Origin: Bradyrhizobium sp. BR 10289
GTDB lineage: Bacteria; Pseudomonadota; Alphaproteobacteria; Rhizobiales; Xanthobacteraceae
Reading direction: 5' to 3'
DNA: 64,000 nucleotides
Assembly: GCF_019455385.1 (NCBI RefSeq)
Contig: NZ_JACOFR010000002.1
Span: 186,001 to 250,000, forward strand
Shown here piece after piece: positions 46,659 through 58,025 of this stretch (the first letter of the stretch is position 1; every line of letters begins with the position of its first letter). The notes under the pieces were generated by a model. That model worked only from the letters and a program-made list of their open reading frames with translations, did not search any database and was not told where the DNA came from. A program made the position numbers and the translations under genes.

Positions 46659-47030
46659 ATGACCGCGACAGGGCTTTCCGGCCGCTCTGTATTCCTCGTC
46701 GAGGACGAGGTGATGATCAGGATGATGGTCGCGGACATGCTCGAGGAGCTGGGCTACAAGGTCGCCGCCGAAGCCGGCGATATTACCGAGGCCATGCGGC
46801 TCGCCCAGGCGACCGAGTTCGACATCGCCATCCTCGACGTCAACGTCAACGGCAAGGTGATCTCGCCGGTCGCCGACGTCATCAAGGCCAAGGGCTGCCC
46901 GTTCATCTTCGCCACCGGCTATGGCTCCTCGGGCCTGCCCGAGCAGTATCGCGACCGGCCGGCGCTGCAAAAGCCGTTTCAGCTCGATGCGCTCGGCAAG
47001 ACCATCGAGGCAGCCCTCCGAGGCGGCTAG
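46659..47030 (+). CDS. Single-domain response regulator
   Basis: A 123-residue receiver domain only: acidic pair Glu15-Asp16, phosphoacceptor Asp60 in FDIAILDVNVNG, then FATGYGSSGLP and the conserved Lys in ALQKPFQLDALG. There is no output domain, so it probably works by contact with another protein or as a phosphate shuttle (CheY-like). AAGGACT lies about 12 bases before ATG 46659; an earlier ATG at 46638 is possible. It interrupts the surE-pcm block on the opposite strand, which suggests insertion. Confidence 0.9.
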   Translation: MTATGLSGRSVFLVEDEVMIRMMVADMLEELGYKVAAEAGDITEAMRLAQATEFDIAILDVNVNGKVISPVADVIKAKGCPFIFATGYGSSGLPEQYRDRPALQKPFQLDALGKTIEAALRGG

Positions 47031-47033
47031 CCG

Positions 47034-47801
47034 CTATTTCAACGTCGCACTCAGCGCTTCCGAGAACGCCTCATTGGTGCGGTCGAGCCGGAGCGGCGTG
47101 ACCGAGACACACCGCTCGCGCAGTGCCGCCAGATCCGTGCCCTCCGCAGGCGTATCCATCATCGCCGTGCGTTCGAAGCCGATCCAGAAATAGGGATTGT
47201 TGCGACCATCCTTGCGCTCGTCGATCTTGAGGAAGCCGAGATTGCGCTTGCCCTGGCGGGTGACGCGAATGCCTTGCACGTCCTCCGGCACACAGGCCGG
47301 GAAGTTGACGTTGATGACGGTGTCCTTGGGGATGCCGGCCTTGATCACCTTGCGCAGGATGTCGGGCCCGAACTGGCGCGCGGTGTCCCAGAGCGGCCGG
47401 TCGCGCGTCTCGACACTGAACTCCTGCGACAGCGCGAAAGACGGCAGCCCCAGAATGGTGCCTTCCAGCGCGCCGGCGATGGTGCCGGAATAGACCACGT
47501 CCTCGGCGACGTTGCGGCCCTTGTTGACGCCCGACAGCACGAGGTCCGGCGGCTTGGTGCCGAGGATATGCCGCGCGCCCATGATGACGCAGTCGGTCGG
47601 CGTGCCGCGCACGGCGAAGTGCCGTTCGCCGACCTCGCGCAACCGCAAGGGGTCGTTCAGCGACAGCGAATGCGACACGCCGGACTGGTCGAGCTCGGGC
47701 GCGACCACCCAGACGTCGTCGGAGAGCGCCCTGGCGATCTCCTCCACCACCTTGAGGCCGGGGGCGTGAATGCCGTCGTCATTGGTGCAGAGGATGCGCA
47801 T
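47034..47801 (-). CDS. surE: 5'-nucleotidase SurE
   Basis: A 255-residue acid phosphatase acting on nucleoside 5'-monophosphates. Motifs are ILCTNDDGIHAPGLKVVEEI (metal Asp pair), APELDQSGVSHSLS, VLSGVNKGRNVAED and YSGTIAGALEGTILG. ATG 47801 gives the family start; frames upstream are unlike SurE. It lies downstream of serS in the conserved alphaproteobacterial cluster, with a hypothetical gene between. Confidence 0.96.
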   Translation of the reverse strand: MRILCTNDDGIHAPGLKVVEEIARALSDDVWVVAPELDQSGVSHSLSLNDPLRLREVGERHFAVRGTPTDCVIMGARHILGTKPPDLVLSGVNKGRNVAEDVVYSGTIAGALEGTILGLPSFALSQEFSVETRDRPLWDTARQFGPDILRKVIKAGIPKDTVINVNFPACVPEDVQGIRVTRQGKRNLGFLKIDERKDGRNNPYFWIGFERTAMMDTPAEGTDLAALRERCVSVTPLRLDRTNEAFSEALSATLK

Positions 47802-47979
47802 GGACAAGGTCGATTCCTGAAGCCGTTTGCGCCGTATTATCCGGCTATGGCCGGTGAGGCAAACCGCCGGAGAGCTATCGCTCAACTCGCCGCCGCAGCG
47901 CAGCAAGGATCCCCGTTCTCGGTCGATATTTGCTGGTTTCGGCTGGATACCCGGCTGTCCGAGCCCCATGCCTTATTAG

Positions 47980-48342
47980 CTAGCGGCGGATGCGCCATTG
48001 CGGCAGGAAGCGTGCGAGCCGGCCTTCTGCACGCAGCTTCATCGCCGGCACGACCGGCGTTTCGATCACGCCGAGCGCTTTCATCTGTGCAAGGATCGGA
48101 TCCGGCGCCGCCGCTTCAACAGCTGCATTGGGAAAACGTTCGCGCGCGACCGTCAGCGCCTCGTCGAAATCTGCGGCGTTCACGCCGGGCTTCGCCCGCC
48201 GGCTCTGCACGAGATCGTCGTCCCACAGCCGCGCGAGTTCGATGTCGAGCACGCCGCGCAGCCGCTGATCGACGGCCTGGATGCCGGCACCCGTCACCGC
48301 CCATTGTCGGCCGACCCAGAAGATGTCGCGGTGTAAAGCCAT
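47980..48342 (-). CDS. Hypothetical protein
   Basis: About 120 residues starting MALHRDIFWVGRQWAVTGAG; the start could also be two codons earlier (48348). It has the pattern ARLWDDDLVQSRRAKPGVNA and ALTVARERFPN, with a basic C-terminus (RLARFLPQWRIRR). I do not recognise a domain, but the position between serS and surE and the clean frame suggest a real gene conserved in Bradyrhizobiaceae. Confidence 0.65.
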   Translation of the reverse strand: MALHRDIFWVGRQWAVTGAGIQAVDQRLRGVLDIELARLWDDDLVQSRRAKPGVNAADFDEALTVARERFPNAAVEAAAPDPILAQMKALGVIETPVVPAMKLRAEGRLARFLPQWRIRR

Positions 48343-48497
48343 GAACATTTGGTTCGTGCTGTCGGTAGCCGGCAGGATAACCCGCCCCCCGATCTTCGCA
48401 ACCAAACGTTCCAACGTTTCAGACGGGCACCGCGATTCTTATTTTGACGCGTTTTCTTGACGCGAACCGGTGCCCACTTCGCTTGAAAACGCTTTTG

Positions 48498-49868
<1,371 letters not shown>

Positions 49869-49910
49869 TCATGCCAGTCTTTCGCGGCGGGGCATCCACT
49901 AGCACAGGTG

Positions 49911-50010
49911 TCGTCACCCGCGAAGGCGGGTGACCCAGTATTCCAGAGACGACAGTGATTCTCCGAGGAGCCGCGGCGTACTGGATTCCCCGCTTTCGCG
50001 GGGAATGACA
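49911..50010. repeat. Double-hairpin dispersed repeat, copy 2 (inverted)
   Basis: Read on the minus strand it has the same order as copy 1: hairpin A (ATTCCCCGC / GCGGGGAAT, 49985-50006 on plus), TCCAGTACGCCGCGG, spacer, CGTCTCTGGAATACTG, then hairpin B. Hairpin B here is GTCACCCGC-GAAG-GCGGGTGAC (49913-49934), with different bases from copy 1 but still fully paired. It lies between tatC and serS. Confidence 0.85.
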
Positions 50011-50025
50011 CCGAGGATGGGGCGC

Positions 50026-50835
50026 CTACTCGGCCGGGTTGACCGGCGTCGACACGTCAGTGCCGGTAGAGGCTTGCGCCGCCTTCTTCTCCACCATCGC
50101 CACCGCGATGATCGAGCCCTCATAGAGCGCCAGCAGGGGAATCGCCAGGGAGCACTGGCTGATCACGTCGGGCGGCGTCAGCACGGCCGCGATGACGAAG
50201 GCGATGACGATGAAATAGCGCCGCTTCTCGCGCAGCATCTTCGAGGTGATGATGCCGATGCGGCCGAGCAGCGTCAGGATCACCGGCAGCTGGAAGGCGA
50301 TGCCGAAGGCGAAGATCAGCGACATCATCAGCGACAGATATTCGCCGACCTTCGGCAACAGCTCGATCTTGGCGGTCTCGTCGCTGCCGAGCTGCTGCAT
50401 GCCCAGCGAGAAGCGCGCCAGCATCGGGAACACCACGAAATAGACCAGCGCCGCGCCGAGCACGAAGAAGAACGGCGTTGCGACCAGATACGGCAGGAAG
50501 GCCTGCTTCTCGTGCTTGTAGAGCCCGGGCGCCACGAACTTGTAGATCTGCGTCGCCACGATCGGGAACGAGATGAAGCCGGCCCCGAACAACGCCAGCT
50601 TCAACTGGGTCAGGAAATATTCCAGGAACGCGGTGTAGATCAGCTTGGCGTTGCCGCCGTCTCCGACCGCCAGGACGTAGGGCCACACCAGAACGTTGAA
50701 GATCTGCTTGGCGAAGAAGAAGCAGACGATGAAGGCCAGGCCAAAGCCGACCAGCGCCTTGATCAGCCGCGACCGCAGCTCGATCAGATGGTCCATCAAG
50801 GGGGCTTTGCTGGCCTCGATATCGGCGTCGGTCAT
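50026..50835 (-). CDS. tatC: Sec-independent translocase subunit TatC
   Basis: The 269-residue core of the twin-arginine translocase, which binds the RR signal peptide. Six helices; conserved [40 protein letters not shown]-type segment and the second-loop [19 protein letters not shown]. Its start overlaps the tatB stop by ATGA, indicating coupling. The C-terminus has an Ala/Thr-rich extension. Confidence 0.97.
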   Translation of the reverse strand: MTDADIEASKAPLMDHLIELRSRLIKALVGFGLAFIVCFFFAKQIFNVLVWPYVLAVGDGGNAKLIYTAFLEYFLTQLKLALFGAGFISFPIVATQIYKFVAPGLYKHEKQAFLPYLVATPFFFVLGAALVYFVVFPMLARFSLGMQQLGSDETAKIELLPKVGEYLSLMMSLIFAFGIAFQLPVILTLLGRIGIITSKMLREKRRYFIVIAFVIAAVLTPPDVISQCSLAIPLLALYEGSIIAVAMVEKKAAQASTGTDVSTPVNPAE

Positions 50836-51341
50836 GACGCTTTGACGTCCTTGATCGCTTCGGGCGGCGCGGTGTCCTGGGTCACCGAAGTCTGCGCAGC
50901 CTGCGCCTGCTCGACCTCACGGGTGATGGCGAGCGGCTCGTTCACCGCCGCATGGGCCTCGGCCTCCACGAAGGTCTCGGGCGTCGGCGCTTCGGGCGTG
51001 CTCGGCGCAACGGGCGGTTCGACCGTGGTGTTGGTGGGCGTCTCGGCCGGCTTGTCCAGCGCATCGACGCGAAGCGCGTCGCTGACGTCCTTCTGGAGCG
51101 AGCTCAGCGGATTGAAGCCGGTGGCGGCCTCCTTGACCTCGTCAAAGCTCTTCTTGAGGTCGGCCATCTCGGCCTCGCGCATCGCTTCCTGGAACTGGCC
51201 CTGGAATTCGGCGGCCATCTTGCGGGCCTTGGCCATCCACTGGCCGACCATGCGCAGCACGCCCGGTAGCTCTTTCGGGCCGATGGCGATCAGGGCCACG
51301 ACCCCGATCAGGACCAGTTCACTCCACCCGATGTCGAACAT
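50832..51341 (-). CDS. tatB: Sec-independent translocase subunit TatB
   Basis: A 169-residue protein with the N-terminal helix [20 protein letters not shown] (Glu8 conserved), the [20 protein letters not shown] amphipathic helix and a long Pro/Thr/Glu-rich tail. The tail ([20 protein letters not shown]) is typical of alphaproteobacterial TatB. It is followed by tatC with a 4-bp overlap. Confidence 0.95.
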   Translation of the reverse strand: MFDIGWSELVLIGVVALIAIGPKELPGVLRMVGQWMAKARKMAAEFQGQFQEAMREAEMADLKKSFDEVKEAATGFNPLSSLQKDVSDALRVDALDKPAETPTNTTVEPPVAPSTPEAPTPETFVEAEAHAAVNEPLAITREVEQAQAAQTSVTQDTAPPEAIKDVKAS

Positions 51342-51431
51342 GAGGTCTTCCGTTCACGCCAGCCGGAGCCGGCCCAATCCCTTGCGCGCAGGATCGGGTC
51401 CGCACCCCGCGTCTCGCGTGCTTGCTTCGGC

Positions 51432-51665
51432 TCAGACGGCCTTGCTGCCGACGTCGGACCGTGCCGCGGTCGGCGCGGCGTTGTGCTCGATGGACTTCGA
51501 GGGCTCGGGCTTCTCGGCGGGCTTGTCGTCGTCCTGCATGCCCTTCTTGAACGCCTTGATGCCCTGCGCCACGTCGCCCATCAGGTCCGAAATCTTGCCG
51601 CGGCCGAACAGCAGCAGGACCACTGCGATCACCAAGATCCAGTGCCAAATGCTGAGTGAACCCAT
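51432..51665 (-). CDS. tatA: Sec-independent translocase subunit TatA
   Basis: A 77-residue pore subunit: [20 protein letters not shown] with the [20 protein letters not shown] amphipathic helix and a charged tail. GGAGGG lies before ATG 51665. First gene of tatABC; 90 bases separate it from tatB. The length is typical. Confidence 0.95.
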   Translation of the reverse strand: MGSLSIWHWILVIAVVLLLFGRGKISDLMGDVAQGIKAFKKGMQDDDKPAEKPEPSKSIEHNAAPTAARSDVGSKAV

Positions 51666-51833
51666 CCTGCAACCCTCCAAACACGCATGGCCGGGGACCC
51701 GGCCGATCTTCCCCGAAACCTAGGCGCGGCAGGCCTCAAAAACAAGGACCAAGGCAGCGCCAATTCGCTGTTGGCGCTAGGTAATCCTGCTAGTGTTAAC
51801 TGGTCGCAGTCAGCCCGTAGAAGGCCGCAAGGA

Positions 51834-52586
51834 TCACTCTTCGCTGCCGCCCTCGCCGCCCTCGTGGCCGCTTTCCGGCGGCGTCTCGGGCTCGACCGCA
51901 GGGGCCAGCGCCAGATCGAGGTCCTCGCCGGGTTCCAGCGGATCCTCGTCCTCGCGCAGCTGCGGATCATCCGACGGCGTCGGCACGCTGAAGCCGGTCG
52001 GCAGGCGCGAATCCAGCAGGCCCGTGCCCTTCAGCTCCTCCAGACCCGGGAGGTCGCCGAGCTGTTCCAGGGTGAACTGCGACAGGAATTCCTCGGTGGT
52101 TCCGAAGGTCAAGGGGCGGCCGGGCGTCTTGCGGCGGCCGCGCGGCTTGATCCAGCCGGTCTCCAGGAGCACGTCGAGCGTGCCCTTCGAGGTCACGACG
52201 CCGCGGATCTCCTCGATCTCGGCGCGCGTCACCGGCTGGTGATAGGCGATGATCGCCAGCACCTCGATCGCCGCGCGCGACAGGCGGCGGGTCTCGTGGC
52301 TCTCGCGCGTCATCAGCCAGGACAGATCGCCGGCGGTGCGGAACGTCCATTTGTTGGCAACCTTCACGAGGTTGACCCCGCGCGAGGCGTAGTCGGCCTG
52401 GAGCTGCTCGAGCGCGACCTTGACGTCAACGCCCTCGGGCATGCGCTTGGCCAGCGTTGCGGTGTCCAGCGGTTCACTCGAGGCAAACAGCAGCGCTTCC
52501 AGCAGCCGCAGTTCTTCGGGACGTGCCTGGGGCTCGTTCTCCATCGGCTCGGCCTCTTCTACCCGCACTTCAGCCAGGCTTGCCAT
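51834..52586 (-). CDS. scpB: Segregation and condensation protein B
   Basis: The kleisin-associated winged-helix subunit that works with Smc and ScpA. The 250-residue protein has LRLLEALLFASSEPLDTATL and the second winged helix (SRAAIEVLAIIAYHQPVTRA), then EIEEIRGVVTSKGTLDVLLE. The C-terminal 60 residues are acidic and less conserved. AGGAG precedes ATG 52586; a GTG directly after the scpA stop is less likely. Operon with scpA. Confidence 0.95.
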   Translation of the reverse strand: MASLAEVRVEEAEPMENEPQARPEELRLLEALLFASSEPLDTATLAKRMPEGVDVKVALEQLQADYASRGVNLVKVANKWTFRTAGDLSWLMTRESHETRRLSRAAIEVLAIIAYHQPVTRAEIEEIRGVVTSKGTLDVLLETGWIKPRGRRKTPGRPLTFGTTEEFLSQFTLEQLGDLPGLEELKGTGLLDSRLPTGFSVPTPSDDPQLREDEDPLEPGEDLDLALAPAVEPETPPESGHEGGEGGSEE

Positions 52587-52607
52587 GGCAGATTCTCCTT
52601 CTTGCAC

Positions 52608-53447
52608 TTAAGCGACCGGCGCGTCGGGCGCAGGAGCTGCGTCCGGGACCGGTTTAGGACGCCCCTTCCGGAAATAGATGGGCGCAAACGCCTCTTTCTG
52701 GTTCAGCTCGAGCTGGCCTTCGCGCACCAGCTCGAGCGCCGCGGCGAAGCTCGAGGCGAACACCGTCGCGCGCTGGGTTGGATCGGCGACATGACGGATC
52801 AGGAAGTCGTCGAGCACGCCCCAATCGTCCTGCTCGCTGATGCTGCCGACCAGCCGCTCCAGCGTGGCGCGTGCTTCGGCGAGCGACCACACGGTGCGCT
52901 TGGCCAGATGCACGCTCGCCAGCACGCGCGACTGGCGCTGCGAGGCATAGGCGGTGAGCAGATCGTACAGGGTTGCGGTGTATTTCGGATGCTTGATCTC
53001 GGCGATCTGCTCGGGCTCGCCGCGCGGGAACACGTCGCGCTGCAATTGCGCCCGGTTCATCAGCCGGTTGGCCGCTTCGCGAATGGCCTCGAGACGGCGC
53101 AGGCGGTTGGCGAGCGCCGTCGCCATGTCCTCGGCGCTCGGACCTTCCGCGCTCGGCGGCTCCGGCAGCAGCAGGCGCGATTTCAGGAAAGCGAGCCACG
53201 CCGCCATCACCAGATAATCGGCGGCAAGCTCCAGCCGGATCTTTCGCGCGGCTTCGATGAAGTGGAGGTACTGGTCGGCCAAGGCCAGGATCGAGATCTT
53301 GGCGAGATCGACCTTCTGCTGGCGGGCGAGCGCGAGCAGCAGGTCGAGCGGGCCCTCATAGCCCTCGACGTCCACCACCAGCGCCGGCTCGCCCTCGGCG
53401 AGCTCTGCGGGCCGCCCGGTCTCAAACGATAGGATTTCTGCGGTCAT
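52608..53447 (-). CDS. scpA: Segregation and condensation protein A
   Basis: The kleisin that bridges the Smc heads. The 279-residue protein has VDVEGYEGPLDLLLALARQQ near the start, then KVDLAKISILALADQYLHFI, DYLVMAAWLAFLKSRLLLPE and the C-terminal winged helix. Its start overlaps the stop of nagZ (ATGA 53444-53447). Together with scpB and Smc (not in the window) it forms the condensin-like complex. Confidence 0.95.
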   Translation of the reverse strand: MTAEILSFETGRPAELAEGEPALVVDVEGYEGPLDLLLALARQQKVDLAKISILALADQYLHFIEAARKIRLELAADYLVMAAWLAFLKSRLLLPEPPSAEGPSAEDMATALANRLRRLEAIREAANRLMNRAQLQRDVFPRGEPEQIAEIKHPKYTATLYDLLTAYASQRQSRVLASVHLAKRTVWSLAEARATLERLVGSISEQDDWGVLDDFLIRHVADPTQRATVFASSFAAALELVREGQLELNQKEAFAPIYFRKGRPKPVPDAAPAPDAPVA

Positions 53448-54472
53448 GCGGATGCCGTGTTAGCCCGTGCGATCAATGCGTCCAGTTCAGCGCGCCCGGC
53501 CGCGCGGTCGAACGGAAGCGGTGCCTTGCGTGCGGCGAGCGCGGCGTTCGCGCGCGCCAGTGCCCTGCCCGACAATTCAGGTGTCTGGCCGGCGACCTCG
53601 CGCATCTCCTCGATGTTGCCGTTGCAATGCAGGGCGATGTCGCAACCGGCTGCGAAGATGGCGCGAGTCCGTTCGGCGATATTCCCCGACAGCGCGTTCA
53701 TCGACACGTCATCACTCATTAACAAACCCTGGAACCCGATTGCGCCGCGAATCACCTGAGCAATCATTGTCGCAGAAGTCGTCGCCGGATGGGCGGGGTC
53801 GACCGCGCTAAACACAACATGTGCAGTCATGGCCATCGGCAGATCGGCCAGCGGCTTGAATGCAGCGAAGTCGGTCCGCTCCAGCTCGGCCCTCGGTGTA
53901 TCGACCGTCGGCAGCTTGAAATGGGTGTCGGCGGTGGCCCGACCATGGCCGGGAATGTGCTTGAGCACCGGCAGCACGCCGCCCTGCTCCAGACCGTCGG
54001 TGACTGCGCGGGCGATCGCCGCAACCTTGCCCGGCTCCGTGCCATAGGCCCGGTTCCCGATGACGGCGTCAGCGCCCGCAACCGGCACGTCGGCCAGCGG
54101 CAAGCAATCCACGGTAATGCCGAGATCGGCGAGATCCGCGGCGATCAGCCGGGCGCTGAGGCGCGCCGCGGTGAGCCCGAGCGCCGAATCAGCGTCGTAC
54201 AAGGTCGAGAAGATCGCCCCCGGCGGATAGACCGGCCAGTGCGGCGGACCGAGCCGCTGCACCCGCCCACCCTCCTGGTCGATCAGGACAGGCGCATCGG
54301 GCGCTTCTCCGGCCGCCCGCAATTCCGCAACCAGCGCAGCCACTTGAGCCGGGGTCGCGACATTCCGCTTGAAGAGGATGAAGCCCCATGGGCGGTGCGC
54401 ACGGATAAACTCCCGCTCGACAGCGGTCAGTTCCGTTCCGGATACGCCCGTAATGAAGGCCCGCGTGCTCAT
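53444..54472 (-). CDS. nagZ: Beta-N-acetylhexosaminidase NagZ
   Basis: A GH3 cytoplasmic enzyme that removes GlcNAc from muropeptides during cell-wall recycling. The 342-residue protein has VLKHIPGHGRATADTHFKLP, in which the Asp-His dyad (ADTH) is the acid/base of this subfamily, and the nucleophile in LMSDDVSMNALSG. It lies between the SPOR-domain gene and scpA and overlaps scpA by 4 bases. In many bacteria it influences AmpC induction. Confidence 0.96.
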   Translation of the reverse strand: MSTRAFITGVSGTELTAVEREFIRAHRPWGFILFKRNVATPAQVAALVAELRAAGEAPDAPVLIDQEGGRVQRLGPPHWPVYPPGAIFSTLYDADSALGLTAARLSARLIAADLADLGITVDCLPLADVPVAGADAVIGNRAYGTEPGKVAAIARAVTDGLEQGGVLPVLKHIPGHGRATADTHFKLPTVDTPRAELERTDFAAFKPLADLPMAMTAHVVFSAVDPAHPATTSATMIAQVIRGAIGFQGLLMSDDVSMNALSGNIAERTRAIFAAGCDIALHCNGNIEEMREVAGQTPELSGRALARANAALAARKAPLPFDRAAGRAELDALIARANTASA

Positions 54473-54524
54473 AACGGCCGATTAACCCTGCCCCGTCAGG
54501 GGGTCAAGGAAACGGCCGATAATA

Positions 54525-56084
54525 CTACGGGATAAAGCACTGCCCGCCGGCCGCCATCAGCTCCTTGCAGAACTGCGAGGCCTCCTGGCGCGTCCGGTAA
54601 GGGCCGACCAGCGCACGGTATTTGACCTTGCCGTCCGACAATTCGGTCCGCCGGATCACCGCCGAGCGTGAGCCCAGAACCGACGGATATTTGCCCTGCG
54701 TCACGCGGTACGATTCCCTTGCCGCAGCTTCGGTGTCTTGGGACGACACCGACACCATGACGCCCTGGCTCTCGGGAGGAGCCGCGCTTGGCGCGATCTG
54801 GGTGGGATTGGTGGCCGCCATCCGCTGCGTCGGCTCGGCGGCGGGCGCCGATTGCGGTGCCAGCGAGAGCGGCTGGTTGGCACTGGCATTGGCCGAGGTC
54901 GGCGGATTGCGTGGCGCGGCAACAGGCTTCGGCGCCGTTGCGGCGGGCTTTGCAGCAGTTTGCGGCGCAGCGCTGTCGGTCTGGTCGCCCTTCACGGCGA
55001 CGGTACGGATCGGGCGCGGCGTGTTGGCCGGCATCGTGCCGTTGCTCGGGATCGGACCCGCGCTCGGCGGCGGCAAGGTGGACGGCGACACGCTCGCAAC
55101 CGACGGCGGGTTCGTATTCGGGGTCAGCGGCGGCAGCACGACACGGGGACCGCTCGCCCTGGCGTTGACGTCGACAGGCGCTTCCTCGCGCGGCACGATC
55201 TTCTCGGTGCCGTCGCCACTCGCCATGCGATCGGGCACCTTGGCCGAAGAATCCGTCGGCGCCGGCACGATCTTGGTCGGGGTGTTGTCGGCCTTGATGA
55301 TCGGCGGCTCGCCGCTGCGAGGCGAACCGACATAGGTCTTGTAGGCGAACGCAGCGCCCGTCCCGACCACGGCCAGCGCCAGGATCGCTGCGACCGTCAT
55401 GAGGCCGCCGCGCTGCTTCTTCGGCTCGTCGAGATCGGCCTCGGGATAATCGCTCTGGAACGCGTAAGGATCGTCAGGATAAGCGGGATCGCGCTGATAG
55501 TCTTGCTCGCCCGCCTCCAGCCGTCCGTAGAGCTGATCGTCATAGCGCGACGGATCGGGCTGCTGGTGCGGCTCCTGATAAGCCTGGTCCTGATAGGCCT
55601 GATCGTGCTGCTGGTAGGCCTGATCCTGATAAGCCTGATCCTGGTAAGCGTGATCCTGACGGGCCTGAGCTTGATAGGCCTGCGACTGATGGAAATCAGG
55701 TGCGGGCGCGGCCGGCTGGGCGGAATAACGATGCAACGGATGAACCGGGTTGACCGAGACGGGATAGTCAGGTTCCGGCGCGGGCGCCGGCGGCGCCTGC
55801 ACGTTGGCGCGGCGCATCCATGAGGGCGGACCGGGCGGCGGCGCAGCCGGCTCGGCATAGTCCTGCTGATCATCGTCCTGCTGATAGTCGTCGCGATAGC
55901 CTTCCGACGGCGGAGGCGGTGTCGGCGAGTGCGCGCTGGGCCGGCCCTGCGCAGCGAATGGATCGGTCTGTCCGATCAGGCGGGCGAGCTCGGCCAGGGG
56001 ATCATTTTCCACCTTGCCATGCTGGTCGCCACCGCGACCGTAGTCATCGGAGGGAAACGGTCTATCCTGATATCGTTCGGCCAT
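54525..56084 (-). CDS. SPOR-domain membrane protein with Tyr/Gln-rich repeats
   Basis: A 519-residue bitopic protein. The cytoplasmic part (about residues 1-228) is low-complexity; near residues 139-170 it contains YQDQA-type repeats in tandem (AYQDQAYQDQAYQQ). A membrane helix follows (LMTVAAILALAVVGTGAAFA), then a Pro/Ala-rich periplasmic stalk and a C-terminal SPOR domain (VMVSVSSQDTEAAARESYRV to AAGGQCFIP). SPOR domains bind denuded glycan strands at division sites, so it is probably a division or septal protein. Located between argS and nagZ. Confidence 0.88.
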   Translation of the reverse strand: MAERYQDRPFPSDDYGRGGDQHGKVENDPLAELARLIGQTDPFAAQGRPSAHSPTPPPPSEGYRDDYQQDDDQQDYAEPAAPPPGPPSWMRRANVQAPPAPAPEPDYPVSVNPVHPLHRYSAQPAAPAPDFHQSQAYQAQARQDHAYQDQAYQDQAYQQHDQAYQDQAYQEPHQQPDPSRYDDQLYGRLEAGEQDYQRDPAYPDDPYAFQSDYPEADLDEPKKQRGGLMTVAAILALAVVGTGAAFAYKTYVGSPRSGEPPIIKADNTPTKIVPAPTDSSAKVPDRMASGDGTEKIVPREEAPVDVNARASGPRVVLPPLTPNTNPPSVASVSPSTLPPPSAGPIPSNGTMPANTPRPIRTVAVKGDQTDSAAPQTAAKPAATAPKPVAAPRNPPTSANASANQPLSLAPQSAPAAEPTQRMAATNPTQIAPSAAPPESQGVMVSVSSQDTEAAARESYRVTQGKYPSVLGSRSAVIRRTELSDGKVKYRALVGPYRTRQEASQFCKELMAAGGQCFIP

Positions 56085-56225
56085 CGTGATGATGCGTCCC
56101 TTCGGGAAAGCCGCGCGCCCCCTCGACCAAGGTACGGCTTTCGACCCACAAGGCTTTCAACCAAATCTAAGCGATCCGGCTTCTGCCGGTACCCCCGATA
56201 TTCCCCTTAAGTAGTTCGCCCCAAA

Positions 56226-58016
56226 CTACCGCATCTCGTCCGGAGCATGGACGCCGAGGATGGCGAGGCCCGATGCCAGGACAGAGACGACGCCCTGGAC
56301 CATAGCCAGTCGCGCCTTTGTTAGAACTGCATCATTATTGATAATGAAGCGTAAATAGGGCAAATCGCGCCCTTTCGTCCAAAGTGCGTGAAATTCGCTC
56401 GCTAAGTCATAGAGATAAAAGGCAATACGGTGCGGCTCGTGGGCCGCGGCGGCGGCTTCCAGCATCCGCGGATAAATTGCGAGGCGCTTGAGAAGATCGA
56501 GCTCCACGGGGTCCGACAGCCGTTCCACCTCCGACTCACCCAGCCAGGCGATGCGCTTGCCGGCATCCTCGGGCAGGTCCGGGAACATCTCCGCCCGGGC
56601 GTTGCGGAAGATCGAGTGGCCGCGGGCGTGGCCGTACTGGACGTAGAACACCGGGTTGTCGCGCGACTGTTCCATGACCTTGGCGAGGTCGAAGTCGAGC
56701 ACCGCGTCATTCTTGCGGTAGAGCATCATGAAGCGGACGGCATCCTGGCCGACTTCATCCACCACCTCACGCAAGGTGACGAAGTCCCCGCTCCGCTTGG
56801 ACATTTTCACCGGCTCGCCGTTGCGCAGCAGCTTCACGAGCTGGACGATCTTGACGTCGAGAGAGCCTTTGCCCGAGGTCGTCGCCTTCACCGCCGCCTG
56901 CATGCGCTTGATGTAGCCGCCATGGTCGGCGCCCCAGACGTCGATCATCTCCGCAAAACCACGGTCGAACTTGTTCTTGTGGTAGGCGATGTCGGAGGCG
57001 AAGTAGGTGTAGGAATTGTCCGACTTGATCAGCGGACGATCGACGTCGTCGCCGTAAGCGGTCGCCTTGAACAGCAACTGCTCGCGGTCTTCCCAGTCCT
57101 CGACCGGCGCCCCCTTCGGCGGCGGCAGGCGCCCCTCGTAGATGTCGCCCTTGGCCCTGAGGAAATCGATGGTCTCGGCAACCTTGTTGTTGCCGGTCTC
57201 GATCAGCGAGCGCTCCGAGAAGAACACGTCGTGGCGGATGTTGAGCGCGGCGAGATCATCCTTGATCTCGTCCATCATCATCGCGATCGCCTTGGCGCGC
57301 ACCGTCGGCAGCCATTGTGCCTCGCTCATCGCGAGCAGCTTGTCGCCGTGCTCCTTGGCGAGCGCCGCACCGACAGGCTTGAGGTAGTCGCCGGGATAGA
57401 GGCCTTCCGGGATCGCGCCGATGTCCTGGCCGAGCGCCTCGCGATAACGAAGGAACGCCGAGCGCGCGAGCACGTCGACCTGCGCACCGGCGTCGTTGAT
57501 GTAATATTCGCGGGTGACGTCGTGACCGCCGAACTCGAGCAGGCTCGCCAGCGCATCGCCGAACACGGCGCCGCGGCAATGGCCGACATGCATCGGGCCG
57601 GTCGGGTTGGCAGAGACGTATTCGACATTGACCTTGGAGCCGCCGCGGACACGGCCGTAATCGGCACCCTCGCGCAGCACGGTGCGCAGCGCCTCGGCCC
57701 AGGCGGCAGGCTTCAGGGTCAGATTGATGAAGCCGGGACCGGCGACGTCGACCTTGGCGATCAGCGCGTCCGCCCTCAGCTTCTCGGCGATCTGCTCGGC
57801 CAGATCGCGCGGCTTTGCCTTTGCCTCTTTCGCAAGCACCATGGCAGCGTTGGTCGCCATATCGCCATGGGAGGCATCGCGCGGCGGCTCGACCACCACG
57901 CGCGAAAAATCGATGCCCTCGGGCCAGTTGGCGTCCGCGGCGAGCGCGCGGCAGGCGGCGTGCACGCGTGCGAGCACGTCGGCGAACAGATGCGGTGCTG
58001 AAGCTGTGTCGGGCAT
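56226..58016 (-). CDS. argS: Arginyl-tRNA synthetase
   Basis: Class I synthetase of 596 residues. The HIGH-type motif is [20 protein letters not shown] and the KMSKS-type motif is [20 protein letters not shown]. The C-terminal anticodon-binding domain includes [20 protein letters not shown]. It lies 9 bases after the dgt stop and upstream of the SPOR gene. Confidence 0.98.
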   Translation of the reverse strand: MPDTASAPHLFADVLARVHAACRALAADANWPEGIDFSRVVVEPPRDASHGDMATNAAMVLAKEAKAKPRDLAEQIAEKLRADALIAKVDVAGPGFINLTLKPAAWAEALRTVLREGADYGRVRGGSKVNVEYVSANPTGPMHVGHCRGAVFGDALASLLEFGGHDVTREYYINDAGAQVDVLARSAFLRYREALGQDIGAIPEGLYPGDYLKPVGAALAKEHGDKLLAMSEAQWLPTVRAKAIAMMMDEIKDDLAALNIRHDVFFSERSLIETGNNKVAETIDFLRAKGDIYEGRLPPPKGAPVEDWEDREQLLFKATAYGDDVDRPLIKSDNSYTYFASDIAYHKNKFDRGFAEMIDVWGADHGGYIKRMQAAVKATTSGKGSLDVKIVQLVKLLRNGEPVKMSKRSGDFVTLREVVDEVGQDAVRFMMLYRKNDAVLDFDLAKVMEQSRDNPVFYVQYGHARGHSIFRNARAEMFPDLPEDAGKRIAWLGESEVERLSDPVELDLLKRLAIYPRMLEAAAAAHEPHRIAFYLYDLASEFHALWTKGRDLPYLRFIINNDAVLTKARLAMVQGVVSVLASGLAILGVHAPDEMR

Positions 58017-58025
58017 GGCCGCCGC

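Noticed and set aside
55560-55680. Possible direct-repeat array (CRISPR-like)
   Set aside because: The repeats are about 15 bp, in frame, and encode YQDQA units inside a SPOR-domain protein; no spacers or cas genes.
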